From the NCBI GenBank assembly GCA_947626365.1, contig CANQRW010000007.1, forward strand, positions 1 through 64,000: a stretch of DNA of 64,000 nt, given 5' to 3'. Position 1 is the first letter of the stretch. Each line of letters opens with the position of its first letter. The stretch comes from an uncultured Lachnospiraceae bacterium (GTDB taxonomy: Bacteria > Bacillota > Clostridia > Lachnospirales > Lachnospiraceae). Made by a program: the position numbers and the translations under genes. Below the pieces are notes generated by a model. That model was not told the origin of the DNA. It made no database searches and was given only the letters and a program-made list of their open reading frames with translations. Shown piece by piece: positions 9,112-17,116 of this stretch.

Positions 9112-10146
9112 CTAAACACCCGGCATTACCAGCGCAAAACTGTATTCCGCGACCAGAAATACACAGGTACACACAACCCATATATATCCTCTTACCGAAT
9201 CCCTGCTGGCGTCATTTTGTATTCTTAAAATCTCCACCAAATCTAACTCCGCAAAACATTCCTGCAGCTGATTTTCAGAAAGCAGATTCATTCCGTGCTG
9301 AATCCTGTGCGCCTTACAGATATTATGAACGATAATTTGCCGGAATAATTTCCTTATTCCATCCCAGAAGGATTTTCCTTCCGATATGTATCTCAATTGA
9401 GAAAGAAGCTGCACAAATTGGTATCTGGCTGTCAGCAAATGCTCGGACCGGACAGTCCCTCTCAATATACTTTCCATATGCTGATCCAGGTTCTCGGCAT
9501 TTGAAATCTCCAGAATTGATTCGCAGCATTGATCTGCCAGTTCTTCCGATTGGACTTCAAACCGCATCCTTAACAATTCTTCCACTTTCTGAGGAAATTC
9601 AAAATATTTCTTTATTCCGCTATCTTTTCTTACCAGTTCTTTATATCTTGCTCCCGGCTGCAATGTTACAGATACAATTCTCTCAGAATATTCTTCATCC
9701 GGCACGCTCTTCATATGCTGATAAGCTTCAATCATTGGATAATTAAGATACAATCTCCCATTATCCGCCATATCGTTGAAATATTCCTGCATTTTTACAA
9801 TCTTCTGTTCCGAAAAGCCGGGGTCATGGCGGTCATAATCAAAAATCAGTATAATATTCTTAAAATCCCTCTTATATTTCCGAATAAGTTCTCCTCTCTT
9901 TTTGCTCACCAGAAACGGCAAATCAACATCTGTCTGCCACCAGTCTTCACCATATTCCCGAACGAGATCAAGATACAGCATATAGATGTTTGTTCCATAC
10001 ACCAGTACATTACTATCCATATCTATGTGAAGCTCAGGAAACGATTTGAAAATCAATCGGAAAAGCTTTTCCTTTTCATGGTTTCCTTCCACAATCAGCA
10101 GCGTCTGTCCTCTTATTCTGCGGTTTGCGCCGGTAATATCACTCAT
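9112..10146 (-). CDS. TOPRIM-like protein paired with an AAA ATPase (candidate defence effector)
   Basis: I do not recognise a named family with certainty. Residues about 15-25 read QTLLIVEGNHEKEK, a TOPRIM motif 1 with its conserved Glu. About 110 residues later comes IFDYDRHD, the DxD of motif 2, followed by NYPMIEAYQHM, resembling the N-P-x-x-E region of RloB/AbiL-type proteins. The middle is helical, and the last 25 residues (GYIWVVCTCVFLVAEYSFAL) look like a membrane helix. The start is taken at the ATG that overlaps the ATPase stop (ATGAGTGA), implying translational coupling; the track extends three codons to a TTG. It is AT-richer than its neighbours. Analogous ATPase-TOPRIM pairs (OLD/Gabija, PARIS, AbiL) act against phage; the role here is inferred. 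Confidence 0.6.
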   Translation of the reverse strand: MSDITGANRRIRGQTLLIVEGNHEKEKLFRLIFKSFPELHIDMDSNVLVYGTNIYMLYLDLVREYGEDWWQTDVDLPFLVSKKRGELIRKYKRDFKNIILIFDYDRHDPGFSEQKIVKMQEYFNDMADNGRLYLNYPMIEAYQHMKSVPDEEYSERIVSVTLQPGARYKELVRKDSGIKKYFEFPQKVEELLRMRFEVQSEELADQCCESILEISNAENLDQHMESILRGTVRSEHLLTARYQFVQLLSQLRYISEGKSFWDGIRKLFRQIIVHNICKAHRIQHGMNLLSENQLQECFAELDLVEILRIQNDASRDSVRGYIWVVCTCVFLVAEYSFALVMPGV

Positions 10147-11275
10147 ATTTTTCAAATTCTCCGCTTATATACATCTTTTCCAGATTATGTCCTTCCCTCA
10201 GTTCGCGCATGGTCGCGCGGCAAAGCGGGGTCAGCCTGCCTTCTCTTGAAAGTATAAATAGGCAGTCTGGACGCATCAGCCGGTTTGTCATAAGATTCGT
10301 ATTATGGGTTGTCATGATAATCTGACAGTTCGGGAACTTTTCTTTTAGAAACTTAACCAGGTTTTCTGCCATCTCATAATGGTAAAACGCATCAAATTCA
10401 TCCAAATACATAAAAGAAGTATACGGTGTTTTCCTTATGAATCTGCGGTACAAATTCATTAATGCCAACGTTCCGCTTGAAGCATTTTCACAAAACGGAA
10501 CTAATTGATTATGAGAGAAATACAGTTCCCTTTGCCCATCAGGCAATCTCTGAAAGCAGAGCTTGCATTCAATTCCCATAAAATTCAAAAACTCTTCAAA
10601 TTTATTTAACTCTTCCTTATCTTCCAATGATTCGAAAAACATATTGGTTACTGCCCTGGGCCAGAATCCTTTTACAGTATCACTTCCAACTCTCAGCATA
10701 ACCATTCCTCTCACGTAATTCGACATCAAGATCAGCAGAGAATTCCTTTTAAGCGCGGCATTATTGATAATCCAGCGCAGAAAGGAGAGACCTCCCCTAT
10801 CTTCTTCATCCATTTGAAGAAACCGTTCTACAATAACGGTTTCTGCCTCAATATATTCCAGATTTCCGATATCCCTGATATTTTCAGAATACAAAAATTG
10901 AAAAATCTGTTCTCCGTTAAGTATGAATTCTTCCTCGGACAATGTCTGGTCAGAACATTTTTTGTATCTATAAATAATTTCCTTATCCCCAAACTGAAAC
11001 GTATAGGAAAACTCTGCATACTCCTCTTTCGAATCCGCGTTAAGAAAGGCGCTGTCATTTGCGCGGCGGTCATCAAACAGAACGTTTACGATATCCCCGA
11101 TTGCCCTTCCCAAATTTGTCTTTCCTGTGGCATTTCTGCCATAAATAATCATTTTACTGATAAAACCATTTGATATACAGTCTGCGCTGAATTGATATCC
11201 GGCAGTATCCTGAAAATCAATCTCGATTTTATCCTTGAAATTTTTATAATTCCTCACACTGAATTTTTTTAACAT
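10139..11275 (-). CDS. ABC-type AAA ATPase (AAA_15/21-like), partner of the TOPRIM-like protein
   Basis: A 378-residue stand-alone ATPase of the SMC/OLD type. It starts with MLKKFSVRNYKNFKDKIEIDF, typical of AAA_15 proteins. Walker A is IYGRNATGKTN near residue 50, the signature-like segment is ENASSGTLALMNLYRRF, Walker B is SFMYLDEFDAF, and the switch His lies in IIMTTHNTNLMTN. No nuclease domain is fused, so the TOPRIM-like protein encoded by the overlapping downstream gene probably supplies it. A near-consensus promoter precedes the gene, and nothing else in the neighbourhood is functionally linked. Base composition is lower in GC than the flanking rpmB and peptidase genes, consistent with transfer. 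Confidence 0.85.
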   Translation of the reverse strand: MLKKFSVRNYKNFKDKIEIDFQDTAGYQFSADCISNGFISKMIIYGRNATGKTNLGRAIGDIVNVLFDDRRANDSAFLNADSKEEYAEFSYTFQFGDKEIIYRYKKCSDQTLSEEEFILNGEQIFQFLYSENIRDIGNLEYIEAETVIVERFLQMDEEDRGGLSFLRWIINNAALKRNSLLILMSNYVRGMVMLRVGSDTVKGFWPRAVTNMFFESLEDKEELNKFEEFLNFMGIECKLCFQRLPDGQRELYFSHNQLVPFCENASSGTLALMNLYRRFIRKTPYTSFMYLDEFDAFYHYEMAENLVKFLKEKFPNCQIIMTTHNTNLMTNRLMRPDCLFILSREGRLTPLCRATMRELREGHNLEKMYISGEFEKYE

Positions 11276-11337
11276 ACCGCATCCCTCTCAGAATCACGCC
11301 CAAAATATAATCATTAAAATACGTTTCATTCAATTAA

Positions 11338-11366
11338 AGTATAACCAATTTCGGTTAGTATTTCAA
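11338..11366 (-). promoter_or_regulatory. Promoter of the ATPase-TOPRIM pair
   Basis: On the minus strand TTGAAA (11361-11366) is followed by a 17-bp spacer and TATACT (11338-11343), 63 bp before the ATPase ATG. The AT-rich leader contains no other obvious signal. The match to the vegetative consensus suggests constitutive transcription. Confidence 0.72.
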
Positions 11367-11429
11367 TCAGTATCCGTAAAAAAATTACGGACAAGGCTGG
11401 CGCAATCCTCATACATAGACGCAGGCGGA

Positions 11430-13514
11430 TCATTGGGATACGTCCTGTCTCAGCTCCTCATTCAAAAGTTCCGTCCCAGGCACTGCGAACCGGCCGCTTT
11501 CGATGATGGGCAGCTTCTCTCCCGCTGCCGTCACGCCGTAAATATCTCCCAGCTCGCTGTAAGGGATGGTGATGTCCGTGTGGCAGCTGAAATACGCCTT
11601 GGACACATCCTCCTTCCGGAGAATGGAAATCTCATTGTCTCTGGCAATAATCTCCTTGCCGTCGGGGTTGTAGACCGCCACATCCTCAGACCAGTTGTAG
11701 CAGGTGTCGCCTACGGCAAAATGCGGTCCCATTTTCTCCACAATGAGAATCGGAAGCTTCTCGACGATTCCAAATCTCTGGGCCATAGTGTAGGCCGCCG
11801 TGTTGGTTCCGATGGCAAACTCCCCTATGGGCAGGGTCTCATGATTCTTCAGAATCCGCTGCTTTATCAGCTTCCGCCCTTCCTCCTCGTCCGGGAAATT
11901 GCCGCAGGAATAATCCGTGATCCGGCCGTCATGAAACTCCAGACGAAGATTTTTGAACTGAATATCGTAAAGGTAGACAGAACTGACTTCCAAAACTCCC
12001 TCTGTACCTGTAAGGACCGGGGAGGTAAACACCTCCCCCAGAGGAATATTCACATCCGCCAGGCAATTTTCAAAATTAGTCTGAGCCTCCGGCCGCTCCA
12101 GCCTGTGAAGCATGATCTTCATATGGGTATGGTTGTCTCCTCTGCCGGTGACGATCACATGCTCCGCCAGATCCAGCCGGTCCACGATCTTCTGCTGAAT
12201 TTTTTTGTATCTCTCATAGTCCAGCGTATTGATCCGGATCGTCTCCTCAAAGATTTCTTCAAAATCAGGTCCGATCTCCGGCTTCGGGAACGCAATGATC
12301 GTAAAGCTGGTCTCGCTGCCGGGCACGTACTGGTTGCTCAGCCTGGCGGACTCGCTGACGGCTGTCAGCATCAGCTTCTCCTGCTTAGCGGAAAGCGCCA
12401 GGGCCTCCGGCTTGTTCACCGGGTGAAAACCGGCCTCTCCGAAAGTATCGATCAGTGCCGGTCCCCCGTACTGAGCCGCTTCTTTCTTATAGGTCTCGTA
12501 AGCTGCCTTCTGCACCGCCAGCTTCCGGTCCGTATAGGCCTTCTGCAGGTACAGGGCATTGTCATAACGATGGTCATAATCATACTGGCGGTTGGGTGAA
12601 GTTCCGCTGTAGCCGTGGCTGCTGCCGGCTTTCTTGTCGGAAGACCAGACCGCCTTCCGGTAAAGAACAGGCTCCAGACCCAGGCCGCGGAAGTTTTCGA
12701 TGGCCTTTCTCACCATCCGCTCGAATCCCAGAGGATAGAGAACCTGAACCGTTTTCTTGGCGGACAGATCACGGCCCATAACCTCAAAGCCCTTTCGGTA
12801 CCCTTCCGTATAGGTGTCCGCCATTCGGTCGATCGTCGCCTGGGGCAGCCCGTTCATAAAACGGGCCATGGACAGTTCTTCCTCCGACACATACTCTCCG
12901 TAATAATACAGATACCGCGCGTCGGACAAATCCGATTCCATAACAATATCCCTGGCAAAGGTCAGGGACGGATCCAGGGTCTCGCGAATCCGGTAGGAGG
13001 CAGTCAGATCCGCGTAATCGCTGACAAACCAGTAAATCGTTTCCTGCAGGGTTTCCCGAGACGGAATCTCGCTCTCAAACAGATTGTAAATCTCGATAAA
13101 CAGCTCGTTCAGGATGGTCATTTCCGTCAGTCTGCACTCATGGGCAAAGGCAATCTGCCCGCGGATTTCCGTATAAAGGTATGACAGCACAGCGCCCAGC
13201 TCCGGCCCCAGAAGCTTCACGGCACAGGACGGATCGGCATAGCTTTCCCTATAATGTTCCGGCAGAATGTCTTCATACAGCTTCCCGTTGATCTCCTGAA
13301 GCTCCGCCAGATCATGACGGCGGAAGGCTCCTGCCTCCGTCTCGCGAAAGACCTGGCCGGCCATCCGGATAAAGCGGGCCGTCCTCACAAAATACTGCCG
13401 GTAAGGTTCCGCTGCGGTCTCCTCCGTCTCCATGGAAGCAATCCGCTCCGCAGACAGTTCATACCGCTCCCTTACCGACTCATTGTCTTCTCTCCAAAAT
13501 TCCCGGTAATCCAT
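11430..13514 (-). CDS. M29-type aminopeptidase with a large N-terminal extension
   Basis: The C-terminal 380 residues look like family M29 metallo-aminopeptidases (AmpS/PepS). Recognisable parts are VIVTGRGDNHTHMKI, IPLGEVFTSP with the metal-binding Glu, YDIQFKNLRLEFHDGRI, GEFAIGTN, and EKMGPHFAVGDT with the metal-binding His. Known members are about 410 residues; this protein has about 694, the extra 300 being an N-terminal helical region without a motif I know. The track ORF extends to 13778, but its first 88 residues overlap the next gene out of frame and look random, so the start is set at MDYREFWRED. That start lies 3 bp after the upstream gene's stop, so the genes are probably co-transcribed. 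Confidence 0.8.
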   Translation of the reverse strand: MDYREFWREDNESVRERYELSAERIASMETEETAAEPYRQYFVRTARFIRMAGQVFRETEAGAFRRHDLAELQEINGKLYEDILPEHYRESYADPSCAVKLLGPELGAVLSYLYTEIRGQIAFAHECRLTEMTILNELFIEIYNLFESEIPSRETLQETIYWFVSDYADLTASYRIRETLDPSLTFARDIVMESDLSDARYLYYYGEYVSEEELSMARFMNGLPQATIDRMADTYTEGYRKGFEVMGRDLSAKKTVQVLYPLGFERMVRKAIENFRGLGLEPVLYRKAVWSSDKKAGSSHGYSGTSPNRQYDYDHRYDNALYLQKAYTDRKLAVQKAAYETYKKEAAQYGGPALIDTFGEAGFHPVNKPEALALSAKQEKLMLTAVSESARLSNQYVPGSETSFTIIAFPKPEIGPDFEEIFEETIRINTLDYERYKKIQQKIVDRLDLAEHVIVTGRGDNHTHMKIMLHRLERPEAQTNFENCLADVNIPLGEVFTSPVLTGTEGVLEVSSVYLYDIQFKNLRLEFHDGRITDYSCGNFPDEEEGRKLIKQRILKNHETLPIGEFAIGTNTAAYTMAQRFGIVEKLPILIVEKMGPHFAVGDTCYNWSEDVAVYNPDGKEIIARDNEISILRKEDVSKAYFSCHTDITIPYSELGDIYGVTAAGEKLPIIESGRFAVPGTELLNEELRQDVSQ

Positions 13515-13516
13515 AC

Positions 13517-13954
13517 CTAACTTCTCACTCCTATGATAATAATGACAATCCAGACAATCAGAAGGACACCATCGATGCCCAGACCCAGACGGGCCAATAT
13601 GTACTTCCTGTCGCGTTCCTGAAAAGAGGCAGCCCCGTACGCCGCCGACACCAGGCAGCACAGGATGCTGCACAGTCCCAGCGCTCCCGCGTTCAGCGCC
13701 GCCTGCCCTCTGGTCATGACGCCAAAATAGAATCCCGCGTATCCCAAAAGCAGGGCCGCCGCCGCAAGACCAATACAAATACAGCTTCTGCCGGAAAAGG
13801 GCTTTTTCACGTAAGACACCCTGCCGGCAGCCGCCTCCTTCTGTTCTCTGATATTTTTCTCTTTTCTCTCTCTTCTTGCCTTCAGCGCCTTTTTGTCTGC
13901 CTCTGACCTGGGGCGGTTCCGGCGGACAAGTCCTGTCCCTCTTCTAAACGGCAC
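13517..13954 (-). CDS. Small multi-pass membrane protein with a basic N terminus
   Basis: Unrecognised, possibly DUF6142-like. The 145 residues start with a very basic cytoplasmic segment (RRNRPRSEADKKALKARRERKEKN), followed by three to four hydrophobic helices (CICIGLAAAALLLGYAGFYFG, ALNAGALGLCSILCCLVSAAYG, GIDGVLLIVWIVIIIIG). It overlaps the upstream VanZ gene by 11 bp and sits 3 bp before the peptidase start, so the three form one unit. No enzymatic motif is visible. Confidence 0.7.
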   Translation of the reverse strand: MPFRRGTGLVRRNRPRSEADKKALKARRERKEKNIREQKEAAAGRVSYVKKPFSGRSCICIGLAAAALLLGYAGFYFGVMTRGQAALNAGALGLCSILCCLVSAAYGAASFQERDRKYILARLGLGIDGVLLIVWIVIIIIGVRS

Positions 13955-14414
13955 GAAGCTTCCTCCTTATGCGGAACGCCTGAACGCCCCGGTAACACCA
14001 GTAACCCAGTATTCCGCCAACCGTATTTAAAAGCAGATCGTCCACGTCAAAACTGCCTACCCGGAAGGTAAGCTGAATGGTCTCGATGCAGAAGCTGAGC
14101 AGAAAGCTGAGCATCGCTGCATCGAAAAAGCATTTTCTTTTGCGGATAACTACCGGAAGCATGAACCCGAAAGGCGCGAAAGCAAGCACATTTCCTCCCA
14201 GATTGAGGATTACCGCCTTCAGCCCCAGCTGCTCCCTATATATATAAAATCGTCTGATTTCCCTAAACAGTTCCAGATTGTAAGCGAATTCTCCCGGATC
14301 CCGGTCCGCTCTGCCCATGGATTCGGCGAAGAATACCAGATAAACCAGCACGACCATATACGCCACAAACAATACCCGAATAATTCTCTGATTCCGTGTG
14401 GTACTATTCTCCAT
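13944..14414 (-). CDS. VanZ family membrane protein
   Basis: The 156-residue protein has the VanZ pattern: a first helix (RVLFVAYMVVLVYLVFFAE), then NLGGNVLAFAPFGFMLPVV and SFLLSFCIETIQLTFRVGSFDVDDLLLNTVGGILGYW. The FDVDDLLLNTVGG segment is the family signature. VanZ homologues are linked to low-level teicoplanin resistance or surface polymer processing, but the molecular function is unknown. The preceding RBS (AAGGAGAA) is good. It overlaps the downstream membrane protein gene by 11 bp. Confidence 0.9.
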   Translation of the reverse strand: MENSTTRNQRIIRVLFVAYMVVLVYLVFFAESMGRADRDPGEFAYNLELFREIRRFYIYREQLGLKAVILNLGGNVLAFAPFGFMLPVVIRKRKCFFDAAMLSFLLSFCIETIQLTFRVGSFDVDDLLLNTVGGILGYWCYRGVQAFRIRRKLRAV

Positions 14415-14432
14415 ATTCTCCTTATTCCAATT

Positions 14433-14582
14433 CTAGAACGTCAGCTTTGATTTTTTCTTCAGAAGGCTGGCTCCCGTCACAATGGCGATCACGCCGGTGG
14501 ACACGCCTGCCACGATCATAATGATTCCTATGGCGATATTGGCCGCCCCCACGTTTCTCATAGTCTTATAAACTTTTTCCAC
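14433..14582 (-). CDS. 49-residue single-span membrane protein (not in ORF track)
   Basis: A short frame, below the ORF-track cutoff, starts at GTG with AGGAGA 7 nt upstream and encodes about 49 residues: an N-terminal EKVYKTMRNVG, a long hydrophobic stretch (ANIAIGIIMIVAGVSTGVIA), then SLLKKKSKLTF. Third-position bias and the one-helix-plus-lysine-tail layout support coding. An internal ATG seven codons in is an alternative start. It lies between pyrE and the VanZ gene on the same strand. The family is not recognised and no function is proposed. Confidence 0.65.
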   Translation of the reverse strand: MEKVYKTMRNVGAANIAIGIIMIVAGVSTGVIAIVTGASLLKKKSKLTF

Positions 14583-14630
14583 AGCCTGCTCTCCTTCCTG
14601 TTTTCATTCCTGTACCGATCTGTATCCTCT

Positions 14631-15305
14631 TTATTTTGCGCCGTACTGCCGGTAATATGCGTCGATAGCCGCCTTGATGGCGTCGTTGATGACGATCTGA
14701 CCCTGGCACTCCTTATTGTACAAATGCTCTACCACATCCGCCATTGACACGATGGCATTAGCAGGGAAACCGTACAGATCCTGAATCTCCTCCAGAGCGC
14801 TCTTCTCTCCCTTGCCCCGCTCCATGCGGTTTAAGGAAACCATCAGTCCTACGATCTCCACATTGCCCTGGGCCCTGATAATGGGAAATGTCTCCTCGAT
14901 GGACTTGCCGGAAGTGGTCACGTCCTCGATGATGACTACCCGGTCGCCGTCCTTCATCTTGCTGCCCAGAAGGATTCCCGCGTCGCCGTGGTCCTTCTCC
15001 TCCTTACGGTTGGAGCAGTAACGGATTTCCCTGCCGTACAGCTCGCTGAAAGCGATGACCGTGGCCACGCTCAGAGGGATTCCCTTGTAGGCCGGCCCGA
15101 AAAGTACGTCAAAATCCGTGCCGTAGTGGTCGTGAATGGCTTTCGCGTAATACTGTCCCAGCCTGCGGAGCTGGGAACCGGTCACATAGGCGCCCGCATT
15201 CATGAAAAAGGGGGATTTTCGCCCGCTCTTCAATGTGAACTCTCCGAATTTCAGCACCTGGCTCTCTACCATAAACTCAATAAATTCCTGCTTGTACTGT
15301 TCCAT
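14631..15305 (-). CDS. pyrE: Orotate phosphoribosyltransferase
   Basis: Joins orotate to PRPP to make orotidine 5'-phosphate, the fifth step of UMP synthesis. The 224-residue sequence carries the PRPP-binding signature VVIIEDVTTSGKSIEETF. The substrate loop region has NRKEEKDHGD, and GPAYKGIPLSVATVIAFSELYGR fits family conservation. It is the last gene of the pyr cluster, 38 bp downstream of pyrD. No sign of PyrR-type attenuation was recognised upstream. Confidence 0.96.
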   Translation of the reverse strand: MEQYKQEFIEFMVESQVLKFGEFTLKSGRKSPFFMNAGAYVTGSQLRRLGQYYAKAIHDHYGTDFDVLFGPAYKGIPLSVATVIAFSELYGREIRYCSNRKEEKDHGDAGILLGSKMKDGDRVVIIEDVTTSGKSIEETFPIIRAQGNVEIVGLMVSLNRMERGKGEKSALEEIQDLYGFPANAIVSMADVVEHLYNKECQGQIVINDAIKAAIDAYYRQYGAK

Positions 15306-15343
15306 ACCGTCTCTCCTGTTCTATGTCGTTCTGCTGCCGCCTA

Positions 15344-16249
15344 CTATCTCACCGCGCCGATCAGGTCATGGATATCCTCCACCTGATAGCGCTCCATGTA
15401 GCTTTCAATTCCGTCCACAATCTTTTCCGTGACATAGGGATCGTGGAAATTGGCGGTTCCCACGGATATGGCCGTGGCCCCTGCCAGAATAAATTCTATG
15501 GCGTCGTCCGCGTTCATGATGCCGCCCATGCCAATGATGGGAATCTTCACGGCCTGAGCCGTCTGGTATACCATCCGCACCGCCACCGGCTTCACCGCCG
15601 GGCCGGACATGCCCCCCGTCTTGTTGGCCAGGGCAAAGGTCCTTCTGTGGATATCGATTTTCATGCCGGTCAGGGTGTTGATCAGGGACAGCGCGTCGGC
15701 TCCTCCCGCTTCGGCCGCCTTCGCCATGACGGTAATGTCCGTCACATTGGGACTTAATTTCATGATCACCGGCTGCCTGGCGTGTTTTTTCACTTCCCTG
15801 GTGATGGCCTCCACCGCCTTGGGATCCTGGCCGAAAGCGATTCCGCCCTCCTTCACATTGGGACAGGAAATGTTGATCTCCAGAAGATCCGCCGGTTCCT
15901 CCGCCAGCCGCTCCACCACTTCCACATAATCTTCCGTGGTCCTGCCGCAGACATTGACGATGATCTTCGTATCATACTGTTTCAGGAAGGGAATGTCCCG
16001 CTTTACAAACACATCGATTCCCGGATTCTGCAGTCCGATGGCATTGAGCATGCCGCCGTAGGTTTCCGCGATTCTGGGCGTGGGATTGCCGGGCCAGGGT
16101 ACGTTGGCCACTCCCTTGGTAACTACCGCGCCCAGCCTGTTCAGATCCACAAACTCGCCGTACTCGGCTCCTGAGCCGAAGGTTCCGGAGGCTGTCATAA
16201 CCGGATTCTTAAGCTCCACTCCGGCGATGGATACTTTCGTATTTCTCAC
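15344..16249 (-). CDS. pyrD: Dihydroorotate dehydrogenase B, catalytic subunit
   Basis: Oxidises dihydroorotate to orotate; in the type 1B enzyme NAD+ is reduced through the PyrK subunit. The 301 residues show the FMN barrel landmarks: MTASGTFGSGAEYGEF at the start, AETYGGMLNAIGLQNPG, NISCPNVKEGGIAFGQ with the catalytic Cys, MKLSPNVTDI, INTLTGMKIDIHRR and IGMGGIMNADDAIEFILAGATAISVGTANF. The start overlaps the pyrK stop by 4 nt, typical of PyrK-PyrDB coupling. Confidence 0.97.
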   Translation of the reverse strand: MRNTKVSIAGVELKNPVMTASGTFGSGAEYGEFVDLNRLGAVVTKGVANVPWPGNPTPRIAETYGGMLNAIGLQNPGIDVFVKRDIPFLKQYDTKIIVNVCGRTTEDYVEVVERLAEEPADLLEINISCPNVKEGGIAFGQDPKAVEAITREVKKHARQPVIMKLSPNVTDITVMAKAAEAGGADALSLINTLTGMKIDIHRRTFALANKTGGMSGPAVKPVAVRMVYQTAQAVKIPIIGMGGIMNADDAIEFILAGATAISVGTANFHDPYVTEKIVDGIESYMERYQVEDIHDLIGAVR

Positions 16250-17055
16250 AGCTCCACCTCCTCCGCCGCAAAGACCGGGCCGTCCTTACAGATCCTCTTA
16301 TTGCGGACGTGGGAATGTTCGTCGATCTCCTTCGACCCACAGACGCAGGCCAGGCACGCGCCGATTCCGCAGGCCATCCGCTCTTCCAGAGACAGCCAGC
16401 ATTCCAGCTTCTGTTCTGCCGCATAGGCCTTCAGGGCCCGCAGCATGGGCGTGGGGCCGCAGGCCAGAATGACATCCGCTGCCGGCTTCGTTCCCATCCG
16501 CCCGTCCTCGCCTGCCATCAGGCCATTCTCCCGGACAGCGTCCAGCACATTGCCCTTCGTCCCGGCGCTGCCGTCCTCCGTGGCCACAATCACATCGGCA
16601 TAAGCCTCAAACTCTTCTTTCAAAAACATCTGACTGTCCCGGTATCCCAGAACCGCCGTCTTTTTGCAGTTCAGCTCCTTCGCCAGCTCCAGCATAGGCG
16701 GAATCCCGATTCCTCCGCCGATGAGAAAAGCCGATTTCTCCGGGGCAATCTCCGGAAAACCGTTGCCCAGCGGCCCCAGAATATCGATGGAATCCCCCGC
16801 CTGATAAGCGGAGAACTCTTCCGTTCCGGCTCCGGCAACCCGGTATACGATCCGAAGATTTTGATGTTCTCTGTCAATCTCACAGATACTGATAGGCCGG
16901 GGCAGCAGCCTGGAACTGTCCCTGGTGTAAACGGAAATAAACTGTCCCGCCCGCGCCTGGGACGCAATCTCCCCGGCCTTGATCCACATGCTGTAAATTC
17001 CGTCGGCAATCCTTTCCTGACGGATCACATCTGCGGTTATTTTTGATTTCGCCAT
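16246..17055 (-). CDS. pyrK: Dihydroorotate dehydrogenase B, electron-transfer subunit
   Basis: Iron-sulfur flavoprotein that passes electrons from PyrD's FMN to NAD+. An N-terminal FAD-binding domain (RLLPRPISICEI) and a nucleotide-binding domain (FLIGGGIGIPPMLELAKEL) precede the 2Fe-2S cluster ligands (CGIGACLACVC and RICKDGPVF). The C-terminal cysteines are spaced as in Lactococcus-type PyrK. It overlaps pyrD by 4 nt and lies 61 bp after pyrF. Confidence 0.95.
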   Translation of the reverse strand: MAKSKITADVIRQERIADGIYSMWIKAGEIASQARAGQFISVYTRDSSRLLPRPISICEIDREHQNLRIVYRVAGAGTEEFSAYQAGDSIDILGPLGNGFPEIAPEKSAFLIGGGIGIPPMLELAKELNCKKTAVLGYRDSQMFLKEEFEAYADVIVATEDGSAGTKGNVLDAVRENGLMAGEDGRMGTKPAADVILACGPTPMLRALKAYAAEQKLECWLSLEERMACGIGACLACVCGSKEIDEHSHVRNKRICKDGPVFAAEEVEL

Positions 17056-17116
17056 TTATCGTTCTCCCCCGTGTCCCTGTCTCCTTCATCTGCGGCGGCG
17101 CGGCAAGCCCGGCTTC

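Noticed and set aside
9112-11275. Naming the ATPase-TOPRIM pair as PARIS, Gabija or AbiL
   Set aside because: Motifs fit the general class, but lengths and the C-terminal helix do not clearly match one subtype without a profile search.
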